64,000 bases of DNA from Leptolyngbya sp. SIO1E4 (lineage in GTDB: Bacteria; Cyanobacteriota; Cyanobacteriia; Phormidesmidales; Phormidesmidaceae). Made by a program: the position numbers and the translations under genes. Numbering within the stretch: the first letter of the stretch is position 1; every line of letters begins with the position of its first letter. The stretch covers positions 558,001 to 622,000 of the forward strand of contig JAAHFU020000004.1 in the NCBI GenBank assembly GCA_010672825.2, given 5' to 3'. Positions 15,695-24,327 of the stretch are shown here, in pieces. The notes under the pieces are model-generated. The model searched no databases, was not told the origin of the DNA, and saw only the letters and a program-made list of their open reading frames with translations.

Positions 15695-15729
15695 GTTTTG
15701 AGTTTTGAGTTTTGAGTTTTGAGTTTTGA
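15695..15729. repeat. Tandem heptad repeat (GTTTTGA)x5
   Basis: Five perfect copies of GTTTTGA lie in the 209-bp gap between the HlyD and ABC exporter genes. This is one of the short tandemly repeated repetitive (STRR) heptads typical of filamentous cyanobacteria. Confidence 0.9.
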
Positions 15730-15844
15730 GTTGTGGAATTCCCGCGCAACAAGGGCTATGGGGATTTCATGGGTAGTCGATATTGAGAGATTTAGATAAG
15801 GGTGGGGGTGGCAGGAAGCGGGGCTGATTGTTACAGGAAACGGC

Positions 15845-18583
15845 TCAATTGAGGGTGGCCAATTGCTGTTGGTTGAGATAGCAGTAATGCCCCCGACGAG
15901 CCATGAGCGCTTCGTGGGTACCGGATTCCACCAAAATCCCGCGATCTAGCACCAGAATGAGGTCAGCATGACGAATGGTCGATAACCGATGGGCAATGAC
16001 CAGTGTGGTTCGGCTTTTGAGAATCTGGTTCAAGTTTTGTTGAATAATGCGTTCCGACTCGGCGTCTAAATGGGAAGTTGCCTCATCTAGAATCAACAAT
16101 TTGGGGTTCCCGAGGAGCGCGCGGGCGATCGCCAGCCGCTGCCGCTGCCCGCCCGATAGCATGCCCCCCCCTTCACCGATCTGAGTTTCATACCCCATGG
16201 GTAACTGGCGAATAAACTCATCGGCTCCGGCCAAGGTCGCCGCCGCCACAACAGCATCCAACGGCAACTCAGGATGACCCAGGCCAATGTTTTCGCGAAT
16301 CGTACTGCCAAAGAGAAAGGTATCTTGATCCACCACTCCGATTTGCTGACGAAGCGACTGCATCGCCAGGGTTGACAGATCGTAGCCATCGATTACAATT
16401 CTGCCCTCGGTCGGTGGGTAGAGGCCCAGCAGCAGTTTAGAAATGGTCGTTTTGCCCGAGCCGCTGCGCCCCACCAGGGCCACCATCTGCCCAGGCTGCA
16501 CCTCAAAGGTCAGGTTTTCTAACACATTGGTATCGCTGTCAGGGTGGTAGCGAAAGGTCACCTGCTCAAATTGGATATGACCTGCGATCGGCGGTAATCC
16601 CTGACGCACGTCCGTGCGCCAATCTTCCTCCGGTTCAGCATCTAAAACATCATTGATGCGCTCGACTGCGATCACCACCTCCTGAAACTGGTTCCAAAGC
16701 ACCGTTAAGCGCTGAAAGGGGCTAATCACGTTGCCTAGAAGCATGTTAAAGGCCACCAACTGGCCAATGGTCAGTTCATTTTGAATCACTAACCAAGCTC
16801 CAAACCAGAGCAACCCTGTAGTTGCAAGCGTTTCAATCGTGTGGCTCACAATTTGCAGACGGTTCCCAATAATCTGACCGGCAAAGCTTTTTTTGATTTC
16901 CTGATGCAACAGCGCTTCCCAATGCCAACGAACCCGCTGTTCAACTGCCATCGCTTTCACCGTTCTGACCCCAGAGAGGGCCTCAATCAGATAGCTGTTT
17001 TCATTGGCATAGGCATTGAAAATTTCTCGGGAAACCCGCCTTAAAAAGGGGGTAGCGAATAGAGCCAGCAAAAAGAACGGCGGCACGATCGCCAAGGCTA
17101 GCAGCGCCATTTTCCAGCTATACCAAAACATCAGCCCAACGTAGACAAATACCGTCAGCAGATCGAGCAAAATAGACAAGGCTTCGCCGGTCAAAAAGCG
17201 CTCGATTTTGCGGTTTTCCTGCACCCTAGCCACAATGTCGCCCACATAGCGCGACTCAAAAAAGCCCAACGGTAACCGCAGGGCATGGCGAATAAAGCCC
17301 ACAATCAGCGCCAGATCAACCCGGTTGGCGGTATGGTCAAGCAGGTATTGCCGTAAGCCCGTCATCGCGACCCGAAACAGGCCAAAAATCACCAGCCCCA
17401 GCCCGACTGCCAGCAGCGTTAATTGCGATCGCTGCACCACGACCCGATCCAAAATGAGTTGGGTAAAGATCGGCGTAATCAACCCAAACAGTTGGATACA
17501 GATAGAGGCGATCACAATTTCCAGCATGACGAGCCCGTGCGGCTTCATCAGCTCAAAAAACTGCCAGAACGCAGTCGTACTTTCTGGGGTTTCTCGAAAA
17601 AGGGCGGTGGGGGTCAGCAATAGGGCATATCCCGTCCAGCCCGCTTTAAAATCTGCGGCACTCAGGGCACGTTGACCAATGGCAGGATCGCTGACAATCA
17701 CTCGATGGGCCGTCATGGCATACACCACCACATAGTGCTTGCCCTCCCAATGAACGATGGCAGGTAGGGGCTGGTGCGCCAATTGGCTGAGACTTGCCTT
17801 GATGGGTCGGCTATTGAAGCCAATACTTTCAGCGGCGGTCGACAGACCCAGCAAAGAAGCCCCGTTGCGATCGACATTGGTGATGTCGCGCAGGCGATTG
17901 ATGCTGAATTTTTTACCCCAATATTGGGCTATCATCACCAGGCAGGCAGCGCCACAGTCGGAAGCGCTTTGCTGACCATAAAAGGGATAGCGTCGGACAA
18001 TGCGCTGCAAAAAATGCCCCATTCGCTGACGAGGGGCAGGAAAGTACGCTTTGCGAACCTGATTGACCTTGGGGGATGCGTCCACAGCATCAGCCATCCC
18101 GGCAGGCCGTTTCAGCCGCTCGCGACTGATTTTTGGCGGGGGCACTGCGGCCACAGCAGACTTTAATCGAGCATTTAATGACTGGGCGCGGTTCAACAGG
18201 TGTTGGCGGGCTGCAGGCAATTGCTGCATCAAGCCATCCACACAGGATTGGGGCACAAACCCAATCTCTACCCCTGTCGATGCTCGGGCAGAATAGGTCA
18301 AAAACTCATCAACGGTTGAAAACACCGTGCAGTCACCAAATGCACTGCCAGGCCCCAACGTCTCTATTAGATTCTCAGCGGCATCCAATAGGCGAACCTT
18401 GCCAGCGATCACAATGTAAAGTCCGGGGTCATTATTGCGGCTATGCCAGAAAGCCCCCAGCTGCGGCTGCATAGTTTGGGTTTGTCTAAGACACGTTTGC
18501 AACTGAGTGTCTGGAATAGGGATTCCAAAAATAGAATTGAGTGTTTGAGAAGAAAGGGATATCGCTGACGGATGCTGCGCCAT
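15845..18583 (-). CDS. C39-peptidase ABC exporter (PCAT) with N-terminal cNMP-binding-like domain
   Basis: A 912-residue protein with four parts. Residues about 20-130 resemble a cyclic-nucleotide-binding domain (LYIVIAGKVRLLDAAENLIE, LGPGSAFGDC). Residues about 198-325 are a C39 peptidase with Cys210 in SASDCGAAC, His283 in GKHYVVVY and Asp299 in VSDPA. About 335-620 are the six-helix ABC membrane domain. About 670-905 are the nucleotide domain with Walker A VGRSGSGKTT, signature LSGGQRQRLAIARAL and Walker B LLILDEATSHLD. It should remove leaders after the double Gly and export the peptides. Its start overlaps the HTH gene by 98 bp; ATG 18475 would avoid the overlap but remove the first 36 residues. 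Classic mdn loci use a simpler MdnE exporter, so the C39 form fits the GG leaders here. Confidence 0.92.
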   Translation of the reverse strand: MAQHPSAISLSSQTLNSIFGIPIPDTQLQTCLRQTQTMQPQLGAFWHSRNNDPGLYIVIAGKVRLLDAAENLIETLGPGSAFGDCTVFSTVDEFLTYSARASTGVEIGFVPQSCVDGLMQQLPAARQHLLNRAQSLNARLKSAVAAVPPPKISRERLKRPAGMADAVDASPKVNQVRKAYFPAPRQRMGHFLQRIVRRYPFYGQQSASDCGAACLVMIAQYWGKKFSINRLRDITNVDRNGASLLGLSTAAESIGFNSRPIKASLSQLAHQPLPAIVHWEGKHYVVVYAMTAHRVIVSDPAIGQRALSAADFKAGWTGYALLLTPTALFRETPESTTAFWQFFELMKPHGLVMLEIVIASICIQLFGLITPIFTQLILDRVVVQRSQLTLLAVGLGLVIFGLFRVAMTGLRQYLLDHTANRVDLALIVGFIRHALRLPLGFFESRYVGDIVARVQENRKIERFLTGEALSILLDLLTVFVYVGLMFWYSWKMALLALAIVPPFFLLALFATPFLRRVSREIFNAYANENSYLIEALSGVRTVKAMAVEQRVRWHWEALLHQEIKKSFAGQIIGNRLQIVSHTIETLATTGLLWFGAWLVIQNELTIGQLVAFNMLLGNVISPFQRLTVLWNQFQEVVIAVERINDVLDAEPEEDWRTDVRQGLPPIAGHIQFEQVTFRYHPDSDTNVLENLTFEVQPGQMVALVGRSGSGKTTISKLLLGLYPPTEGRIVIDGYDLSTLAMQSLRQQIGVVDQDTFLFGSTIRENIGLGHPELPLDAVVAAATLAGADEFIRQLPMGYETQIGEGGGMLSGGQRQRLAIARALLGNPKLLILDEATSHLDAESERIIQQNLNQILKSRTTLVIAHRLSTIRHADLILVLDRGILVESGTHEALMARRGHYCYLNQQQLATLN

Positions 18584-19241
18584 AAATATTGGATTCCGGG
18601 TTTAACGGATTTAAATCTGTCTGTTTGCCCCTGACGTTAATCGGCGTAACAGGCTCGGGATCAGACGCTGACTGCAAATCGCCAATTGAAATCCTGGTTG
18701 GGTGAGCCTCGATCTCTGAATCCTGATGAGCAGCATGATTTACCTGAGACTCAGTGAGTGTGCACTGCGTTTTACGAAAAGCCTGGGGCAGGGTCGATAA
18801 CTCCATTTGCTTGAGCAATCGATTGATGTGGCGATCGCTAATTCGAATATTGAATTCTTTCTCTAAGTGTTTCGCTAACCAACCAGCAGTCCAGCGACGA
18901 AAGGCATAGCCATATTCTCGCGGGCTGTGTTTGACAAGTTCTTCTAAGCGGTTGATATAGGCATCGTGCGCCACCTTAGGACGCCCGGAAGGGCTTTCAA
19001 AACAGATGTGCGCCTGACCTAATTTTGCGATCGAAACCCAATGTCGCACCGTAGCCGGGCAACAGCCCAATATTCTGCAAATCTCTACCTGAGATTTTCC
19101 GTCATCAGCGAGCAACATGATTTGAATTCGTTTGCGATATCGTTCGAGCAAGTCATCCTGCAGCAAACGATTTTGTAGTAATTTACGCTGAAACTCAGTG
19201 AGATATTGTGAAGACGAGTGGGCACTGAACTCAAAATTCAT
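18486..19241 (-). CDS. Helix-turn-helix protein of the exporter locus
   Basis: From ATG 19241 (MNFEFSAHSSSQYLTEFQRK) it encodes 251 residues. An HTH like those of IS630 transposases follows (YRKRIQIMLLADDGKSQVEI, then CRILGCCPATVRHWVSIAKL), and a second winged-helix-like block (PREYGYAFRRWTAGWLAKHL, then RISDRHINRLLKQM). After residue ~165 the sequence is low-complexity and polar. There is no DDE catalytic domain, so it is read as a regulator rather than a transposase. It precedes the C39 ABC gene on the same strand, and its last 98 bp overlap that gene. It may control the divergent ligase and exporter operons. A longer start at 19325 is possible. Confidence 0.7.
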   Translation of the reverse strand: MNFEFSAHSSSQYLTEFQRKLLQNRLLQDDLLERYRKRIQIMLLADDGKSQVEICRILGCCPATVRHWVSIAKLGQAHICFESPSGRPKVAHDAYINRLEELVKHSPREYGYAFRRWTAGWLAKHLEKEFNIRISDRHINRLLKQMELSTLPQAFRKTQCTLTESQVNHAAHQDSEIEAHPTRISIGDLQSASDPEPVTPINVRGKQTDLNPLNPESNIYGAASVSDIPFFSNTQFYFWNPYSRHSVANVS

Positions 19242-19505
19242 AGCAACCGCCACGCAATTCATAGCAATCGACTTTCGTAGATTTCTCAAAAAGAAACAGA
19301 GGAAATTCTGCACACACTTCAACATTTTTACAAAACTTCACAGCCCAAGAACCGACGAATTTCACTGTAAAACCGTGTAAAGAATCGGGGGATTTGCAGA
19401 ATGGCGGCCCTCTTTTCTTGAGGCTTCCTTGAAGCGAACTGAAATGTGACTCTAATCGATAAACTCATGGCCCTTCAAAAAGTCGATTCATCCAGACGAA
19501 CGCGT

Positions 19506-20501
19506 ATGAGCTTATCTCAACCGATCGTGCTTCTTCTGACTCACAGTGACGACTTTTTCACCATTGATCGCGTCGCCGAAGCGCTGTGGCAGCGAGGTGC
19601 ATACCCTTTTCGCCTCGATACCGATTTATTTCCTTCGGAGGTGCAGCTCTCTGCTACTTTCACCCAGAAGGGGTTAAGCCACCGCATTCAATATGCTCAC
19701 CAGTCGATCGCGGTGGATGACATCCACTCAGTTTGGATGCGTAAAATACGCATTCCAAAGCTCAGTGCAGACCTAGACAACCGATTTCGAGATGGGTGCA
19801 TCCGGGAGTCTTATGCAGCCCTTGAGGGATTTTTAGACAGTTTGGCCGATGTGCCGTGGCTAGATCCCTTAGCGCACATTTCAGCTGCCGAAAATAAGCT
19901 GCGTCAACTGCGCGTTGCCCGTGAGGTCGGGCTATGTATTCCCCCAACCCTGGTCACCAATAATCCCAAAGAGGCTCGGGAATTTTTCCACGCTTTGCAG
20001 GGCAACGTCGTCGCCAAAATGCTGACCCCCCTTTCCCAGGGCATGGCTGGGACGTCTTTCTTTGTCTATACCAGTCTGGTGACTGAGGCCGACCTGTTAG
20101 AGGCTGAATCCTTGCATCATAGCCCCATGGTTTTTCAAGCGGCGATTCCAAAACAACGGGAATTGCGGGTGGTTTATGTCGATGGCCAATGCTTTGTTGG
20201 CGCATTGGAAGCCGCGCATTATGCCGAAGAAACCATGGATTGGCGATGTGCTCAGTCCCGGACGATGGCCTGGCTAGAGGATGAGTTGCCCAGTGATGTG
20301 GTTCAGGCTGTCCGAGCGTTGATGACACGGTTAGGCCTGGCCTTTGGTGCGATTGACCTGATTCGAACGCCAGAGGGCGCACATGTCTTTCTCGAAGTGA
20401 ACCCCTGTGGTGAATGGGGGATGTTGGAACGGGATCTGGACTATCCGATTTCATCGGCGATCGCCGATGTTCTGCTATCTAAATCTGGAGTAACCGTATG
20501 A
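19506..20501 (+). CDS. mdnB: MdnB/MvdC-type ATP-grasp ligase (omega-amide forming)
   Basis: From ATG 19506 (MSLSQPIVLLLTHSDDFFTI) the protein has 331 residues, beginning as MdnB/MvdC proteins do, about six residues before IVLLLTHS. FRLDTDLFPSEVQL, IHSVWMRKIRIP, and the C-terminal ATP-grasp residues AFGAIDLIRTPEGAHVFLEV followed by NPCGEWGMLE identify the family. In Microcystis and Planktothrix this enzyme closes the Lys-Glu/Asp omega-amide after the esters form. An in-frame GTG at 19446 and ATG at 19467 would add 20 or 13 residues with no family match. Its stop overlaps the start of the next ligase by 4 bp. It is transcribed away from the exporter genes. Confidence 0.92.
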   Translation: MSLSQPIVLLLTHSDDFFTIDRVAEALWQRGAYPFRLDTDLFPSEVQLSATFTQKGLSHRIQYAHQSIAVDDIHSVWMRKIRIPKLSADLDNRFRDGCIRESYAALEGFLDSLADVPWLDPLAHISAAENKLRQLRVAREVGLCIPPTLVTNNPKEAREFFHALQGNVVAKMLTPLSQGMAGTSFFVYTSLVTEADLLEAESLHHSPMVFQAAIPKQRELRVVYVDGQCFVGALEAAHYAEETMDWRCAQSRTMAWLEDELPSDVVQAVRALMTRLGLAFGAIDLIRTPEGAHVFLEVNPCGEWGMLERDLDYPISSAIADVLLSKSGVTV

Positions 20502-21499
20502 CCGTTTTGGTGATTACTCACAGCCACGACAACGACTGTATCCCGAAGGTCATGCACGCCATTGATGCTCAAGGAGGCACTGCCTTTCGCTTCAACACCG
20601 ACCAATTTCCAACGGAGGTCAAACTTGACCTATCCTGCGGTCGTGATGCTGAGCAAGGGCGACTGATCTCTGAACAGGGCAGCCTTGACTTGGAGGACAT
20701 CACCGCTGTTTGGTATCGCCGCATCCGCATCGGTCAACAAATTCCTTCGACGATGGATGCCCAACTGCGACATGCCTCGGTTCAGGAATCACGTCGAACT
20801 ATCAACGGTATGCTTGCTAGCCTCAACGCGTTTCATCTGGACCCGGTTGTGAATATCCGTCGGGCGGAACACAAGCAGTTACAGCTACAAATTGCCCACG
20901 AGCTTGAGTTAGACATCCCTCGCACACTCACAACAAATAATCCCGTTACGGTGCGTGAGTTTGCTCAAACCTGTGAGCAGGGAGTGATCACCAAGATGCT
21001 TACCTCATTCGTCATCTATGAAGCGGGCGAAGAGAAAGTGGTGTACACCAATCCAGTCTCTGAAGTGGATTTGGCCAACCTGGACGGATTACAGTTCTGC
21101 CCAATGACGTTTCAGGAAAACATTCCCAAAGCACTCGAACTGCGAATCACGATTGTGGGCAGGAAAGTGTTTGCCGCAGCTGTCGATTCTCAAAAACTTG
21201 AACAATCTCACCATGACTGGCGACGGCAGGGGGTAGCCTTGCTCTACGACTGGCAACCCTACACGCTGCCGCCTGACATTCAGCAGAAACTGCTGATGTT
21301 GATGGATCGCTTGCATCTAAACTACGGGGCCGCCGATATGATTTTGACCCCAGATAATCGCCATGTTTTTCTAGAAGTCAATCCCTGTGGTGAGTTTTTC
21401 TGGTTAGATTTATTGCCTGATCTCCCAATTTCAGACGCGATCGCTAAGCTGCTACTCAGCCCTTCTCACAAGGGTCAGAGGCTCTGTCGTAAAAATTGA
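20498..21499 (+). CDS. mdnC: MdnC/MvdD-type ATP-grasp ligase (omega-ester forming)
   Basis: The 333-residue protein begins MTVLVITHSHDNDCIPKVMH and has the family hallmarks FRFNTDQFPTEVKLDL, ITAVWYRRIRIG, and the ATP-grasp metal loop NYGAADMILTPDNRHVFLEV then NPCGEFFWLD. MdnC/MvdD uses ATP to activate core Asp/Glu side chains and forms the two omega-esters with Thr and Ser, acting before MdnB. It recognises the PFFAR(Y/F)LE leader helix found in the four precursors at 10694-12039. The ATG lies inside the mdnB stop (ATGA), so the two are made in step. A single ligase pair must serve all seven cores. Confidence 0.95.
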   Translation: MTVLVITHSHDNDCIPKVMHAIDAQGGTAFRFNTDQFPTEVKLDLSCGRDAEQGRLISEQGSLDLEDITAVWYRRIRIGQQIPSTMDAQLRHASVQESRRTINGMLASLNAFHLDPVVNIRRAEHKQLQLQIAHELELDIPRTLTTNNPVTVREFAQTCEQGVITKMLTSFVIYEAGEEKVVYTNPVSEVDLANLDGLQFCPMTFQENIPKALELRITIVGRKVFAAAVDSQKLEQSHHDWRRQGVALLYDWQPYTLPPDIQQKLLMLMDRLHLNYGAADMILTPDNRHVFLEVNPCGEFFWLDLLPDLPISDAIAKLLLSPSHKGQRLCRKN

Positions 21500-21535
21500 A
21501 GAAGGGATATCGCGATATGCAGGCTCATCAAGCAC

Positions 21536-21603
21536 ACCCCAGACCCTAGACCCCAGACCCTAGACCCCAGACCCCAGACCCCAGACCCCAAACCCTAGCC
21601 CCT
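21536..21603. repeat. Tandem heptads of CCAGACC/CCTAGAC type
   Basis: About nine imperfect heptads (CCCAGAC, CCTAGAC, CCAAACC) follow the mdnC stop by 37 bp. It is the same repeat family as at 57863-57892 and, on the opposite strand, inside the ~103-bp repeats at 12693 and 61820. Confidence 0.85.
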
Positions 21604-21624
21604 ATCTTGACCCAGATAACTGGC

Positions 21625-22566
21625 TCAAGGCTCTGCTAGGTTAAGCGGCGATCGCCCCAAGCCAGCCCCTCCCTCCATCGTCGCGACATGGCTAATGAGC
21701 ATATCCAGAAAAGCCCGTACAGCCGGAACGCTGCTACGTTTCGGGGGCAGCGCTGCATAAACCTCAACATCCGGCCCTCTGAAACTGGGTAGTGCTCGAA
21801 CCAGGGCACTCGTGCGGGCCAGCGGCTCAGCATACATTTGTGGGAGCAATGCGACACCCGAACCGGCATGCAAAAGGCTAAGCGCGACTGTCGGGTCATC
21901 AACAGCTACGTACGGTTCACTGTCCATACAAATCGATTGCCCCTCATCGTTGTTTAAAGTCCAATCCTGGGGCACGCCGGCGACATCGAGGGTGATGCGA
22001 CCGAGACGTTCTACCGCCACTGCATCGTGAAGGTCGATTGCTGATGCCCATCCCCGGAACGTATAGAGTGCGAGAGGTGCTCTGATAATACGGCTAGAGA
22101 CGAGATAGGGCTCTGTCGGTCGACCAACTCGGAGCACAACATCGAGCTCCTCTGCAACCGGATCAGGCCCGTGGCTGGTAATCCTCAGAGTTGTCTTCAC
22201 ATCCGGATAGGTCGCCGTGAGCCGCGCAATTACAGGAGCAAGGAGCTTCTGACCCGACAGCGCACTGGCTGCGATCTTTAGGGGGCCTTGCGGTTTCTCT
22301 TTGGTCACCCGTAGGGCCTCGTCTGCTTCGAGCATGAGCGCCACAGCCGCTTCGGCAGTCGGCAACAGACTCGTGCCCAAGGGGGTTAGGCGCAGTCCTC
22401 GGTTCACGCGATCAAAGAGTGGGGCACCCGCCGCCGCTTCTAGTCGAGAGAGCGATCGCGAAAGGGTTGCCTTTGCCTGACCAAATTTACGGGCCGCTGG
22501 ACTCAAGCCACCCGCATTTGCAATCAGGCCAAATGCCTTGAGGTCGTTGAGGTCAAACTCGTCCAT
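21625..22566 (-). CDS. LysR-family regulator, divergent from RND efflux genes
   Basis: From ATG 22566 (MDEFDLNDLKAFGLIANAGG) it encodes 313 residues: an N-terminal LysR HTH (LSPAARKFGQAKATLSRSLS, RLEAAAGAPLFDRVNRGLRL) and a substrate-binding domain (LKIAASALSGQKLLAPVIAR, LDVVLRVGRPTEPYL, LHAGSGVALLPQMY). It groups with the AaeR/CrgA-like LysR class, with an early aspartate-rich N-terminus. The divergent RND adaptor gene starts 300 bp away, so control of that pump is the natural guess. Composition is less AT-rich than in the neighbouring peptide genes. A start 51 bp further upstream (22617) is less like the family. Confidence 0.85.
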   Translation of the reverse strand: MDEFDLNDLKAFGLIANAGGLSPAARKFGQAKATLSRSLSRLEAAAGAPLFDRVNRGLRLTPLGTSLLPTAEAAVALMLEADEALRVTKEKPQGPLKIAASALSGQKLLAPVIARLTATYPDVKTTLRITSHGPDPVAEELDVVLRVGRPTEPYLVSSRIIRAPLALYTFRGWASAIDLHDAVAVERLGRITLDVAGVPQDWTLNNDEGQSICMDSEPYVAVDDPTVALSLLHAGSGVALLPQMYAEPLARTSALVRALPSFRGPDVEVYAALPPKRSSVPAVRAFLDMLISHVATMEGGAGLGRSPLNLAEP

Positions 22567-22832
22567 ATCATCCGTTTCATATTTGGAACAAAACGTTTCA
22601 CTTTGGTCGGTTTTCAAGACCGATATTCAATACTACTGTGTGGTTATGTCATCAGTGGTTATGTCATCAAAGGATTTCCCGGCTAGCAACGATCCGACCG
22701 CTGACATGTTTGCCATCCGCCATCTATTGTCAAGCCAGCTGCGGCAAACAACTGCCGCCTGAGATTAAGCACCCAAGCTTCCAATATCTGACTGGTTTTT
22801 AACCAACCTTGGATCTGACGCTCTGATTAATA

Positions 22833-22842
22833 CAAACGTTTG
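22833..22842. promoter_or_regulatory. Palindrome CAAACGTTTG before RND adaptor
   Basis: A perfect 10-bp palindrome 28 bp before the adaptor start. The identical palindrome occurs at 30538-30547, before another gene start in the same block. The spacing suits a repressor operator; TetR-type sites often have this form. Confidence 0.45.
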
Positions 22843-22869
22843 AATGAAAACTATTGATCTGGAGATATA

Positions 22870-24231
22870 ATGATGTTTGACAACGCCTTGCCTCATGAAA
22901 AGATTGAATCTGGTCAATCTAACGGTTTTGGTCGGCTAAAACGCTATCTGAAGTGCCACCCCAAATCGTCAATTGGGCTAGGTGCGATCGGGTTACTGCT
23001 AGTGGTTGGGGCACCGATTGCCCAGACTCGGTTGATTGCCCAAGATACCGACACGGCCGAGGTAAACGACGCCAGAATCTTGTCGGTAGAAACGTTGGCG
23101 GTTGAACCCGTGTCCAACTACGAAGTAGCCCGTGCCTATACCGGCGAGATTGCAGCGCTGCGGGCGAGTGAGTTGGGATTCGAGCGGAGTGGCCAGCTGG
23201 TTGAAGTCTATGTGCAAGAAGGCGATCGCGTTGCGACGGGAGCTCCCGTCGCGCGTTTAGACACCCGTAATCTACAAACTCAGCGCCAGCAATTAGAGGC
23301 GGAAAGAGCCCGCGCCGTGGCTCAACTGGCTGAGTTAGAAGCAGGCGCGCGGGCCGAAGACATTGCAGCCGCTGCGGCAGCGGTGCGGGATATTGAACAG
23401 CAGCTAATTCTGCAGCAAACTCAACAATCGCGCCGCGAATTCCTGTACAACGAAGGGGCTATTTCCAGGGAAGAGTTGGACGAATTCACCTATGAGCGAG
23501 GGGCCTTACAGGCTCGGCTGGATGAGGCCCAGAGCAACCTGGAAGAATTACAAAACGGCACGCGTCAAGAACAGATCGATGCTCAAAGAGCCTTAGTACA
23601 GCAGCTCGATGCCAGCATTGCCGATGTCGATGTCAACATCAGCAAAAGTACCCTCACAGCCTCCTTTGATGGCATTGTCTCAACCCGACAGGTGGATGAA
23701 GGTACCGTCGTAGGAGCCGGGCAATCCGTCATCCGTTTAGTTGAAGATGCCGCTCCAGAAGCTCGTATCGGGATGCCTGTGGACACAGCCAGTCAGATGC
23801 AAGTGGGCGACAGCCAAACCATCCAGATTAGTGGTGAAACCTATTCAGCAACAGTCGCTGCCGTTTTACCAGAAGTCGATCCGGATACCCGCACCCAAAT
23901 CGTTGTTCTGCAACTGGAGCAGGCAGCTCTCCCGCGCATCCATCCGGGTCAAACCGTGCGATTGAATCTGATTGAAACCCTTCCAGCAGCGGGGGTTTGG
24001 CTACCGACCGATGCGCTCACCCAAGGCATTCGAGGACTCTGGAGTTGCTACGTTCTGACTCAGGTGGATGACAGCAATCCCAATGTCTACGAGGTAAAGC
24101 CTCAAACTGTCGAAATTCTGCACCAGGAAGCGGATCGAGCTTTAGTGCGAGGCACCTTACAGCCCGGCGATCGCATTGTCGCAAATGGTGTCCATCGATT
24201 AGTCCCCGGTCAACAGGTACAACCCCTGTAG
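22870..24231 (+). CDS. RND efflux periplasmic adaptor (HlyD/AcrA family)
   Basis: The 453-residue protein starts at ATG 22870 or 22873, behind GGAG. A membrane anchor (SSIGLGAIGLLLVVGAPIAQ) is followed by a lipoyl motif (RSGQLVEVYVQEGDRVATGA), an alpha-hairpin coiled coil rich in Gln/Glu (residues about 135-245), the second lipoyl half (ITASFDGIVSTRQVDEGTVV type) and beta-barrel and membrane-proximal domains. It should pair with the RND permease 97 bp downstream. The LysR gene is divergent. Substrates of such cyanobacterial pumps include lipids and small toxic organics; nothing here narrows it. Confidence 0.9.
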   Translation: MMFDNALPHEKIESGQSNGFGRLKRYLKCHPKSSIGLGAIGLLLVVGAPIAQTRLIAQDTDTAEVNDARILSVETLAVEPVSNYEVARAYTGEIAALRASELGFERSGQLVEVYVQEGDRVATGAPVARLDTRNLQTQRQQLEAERARAVAQLAELEAGARAEDIAAAAAAVRDIEQQLILQQTQQSRREFLYNEGAISREELDEFTYERGALQARLDEAQSNLEELQNGTRQEQIDAQRALVQQLDASIADVDVNISKSTLTASFDGIVSTRQVDEGTVVGAGQSVIRLVEDAAPEARIGMPVDTASQMQVGDSQTIQISGETYSATVAAVLPEVDPDTRTQIVVLQLEQAALPRIHPGQTVRLNLIETLPAAGVWLPTDALTQGIRGLWSCYVLTQVDDSNPNVYEVKPQTVEILHQEADRALVRGTLQPGDRIVANGVHRLVPGQQVQPL

Positions 24232-24327
24232 CGATCCCAGGCTTCTCATCCCAAGTCCGTATCCAACCATCCAGATTTCCCAGAAGCCTGGGATCTGGCA
24301 AAAGCTTAGTTTTCAAGGTTCGCCATC

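Noticed and set aside
18486-19241. HTH gene as an IS630 transposase
   Set aside because: The N-terminal HTH is similar, but there is no DDE nuclease domain; the gene sits in the exporter operon and overlaps it, so a regulator is likelier.
21536-21603. CRISPR-like array
   Set aside because: The units are 7-bp heptads without spacers; this is a cyanobacterial STRR-type tandem repeat.
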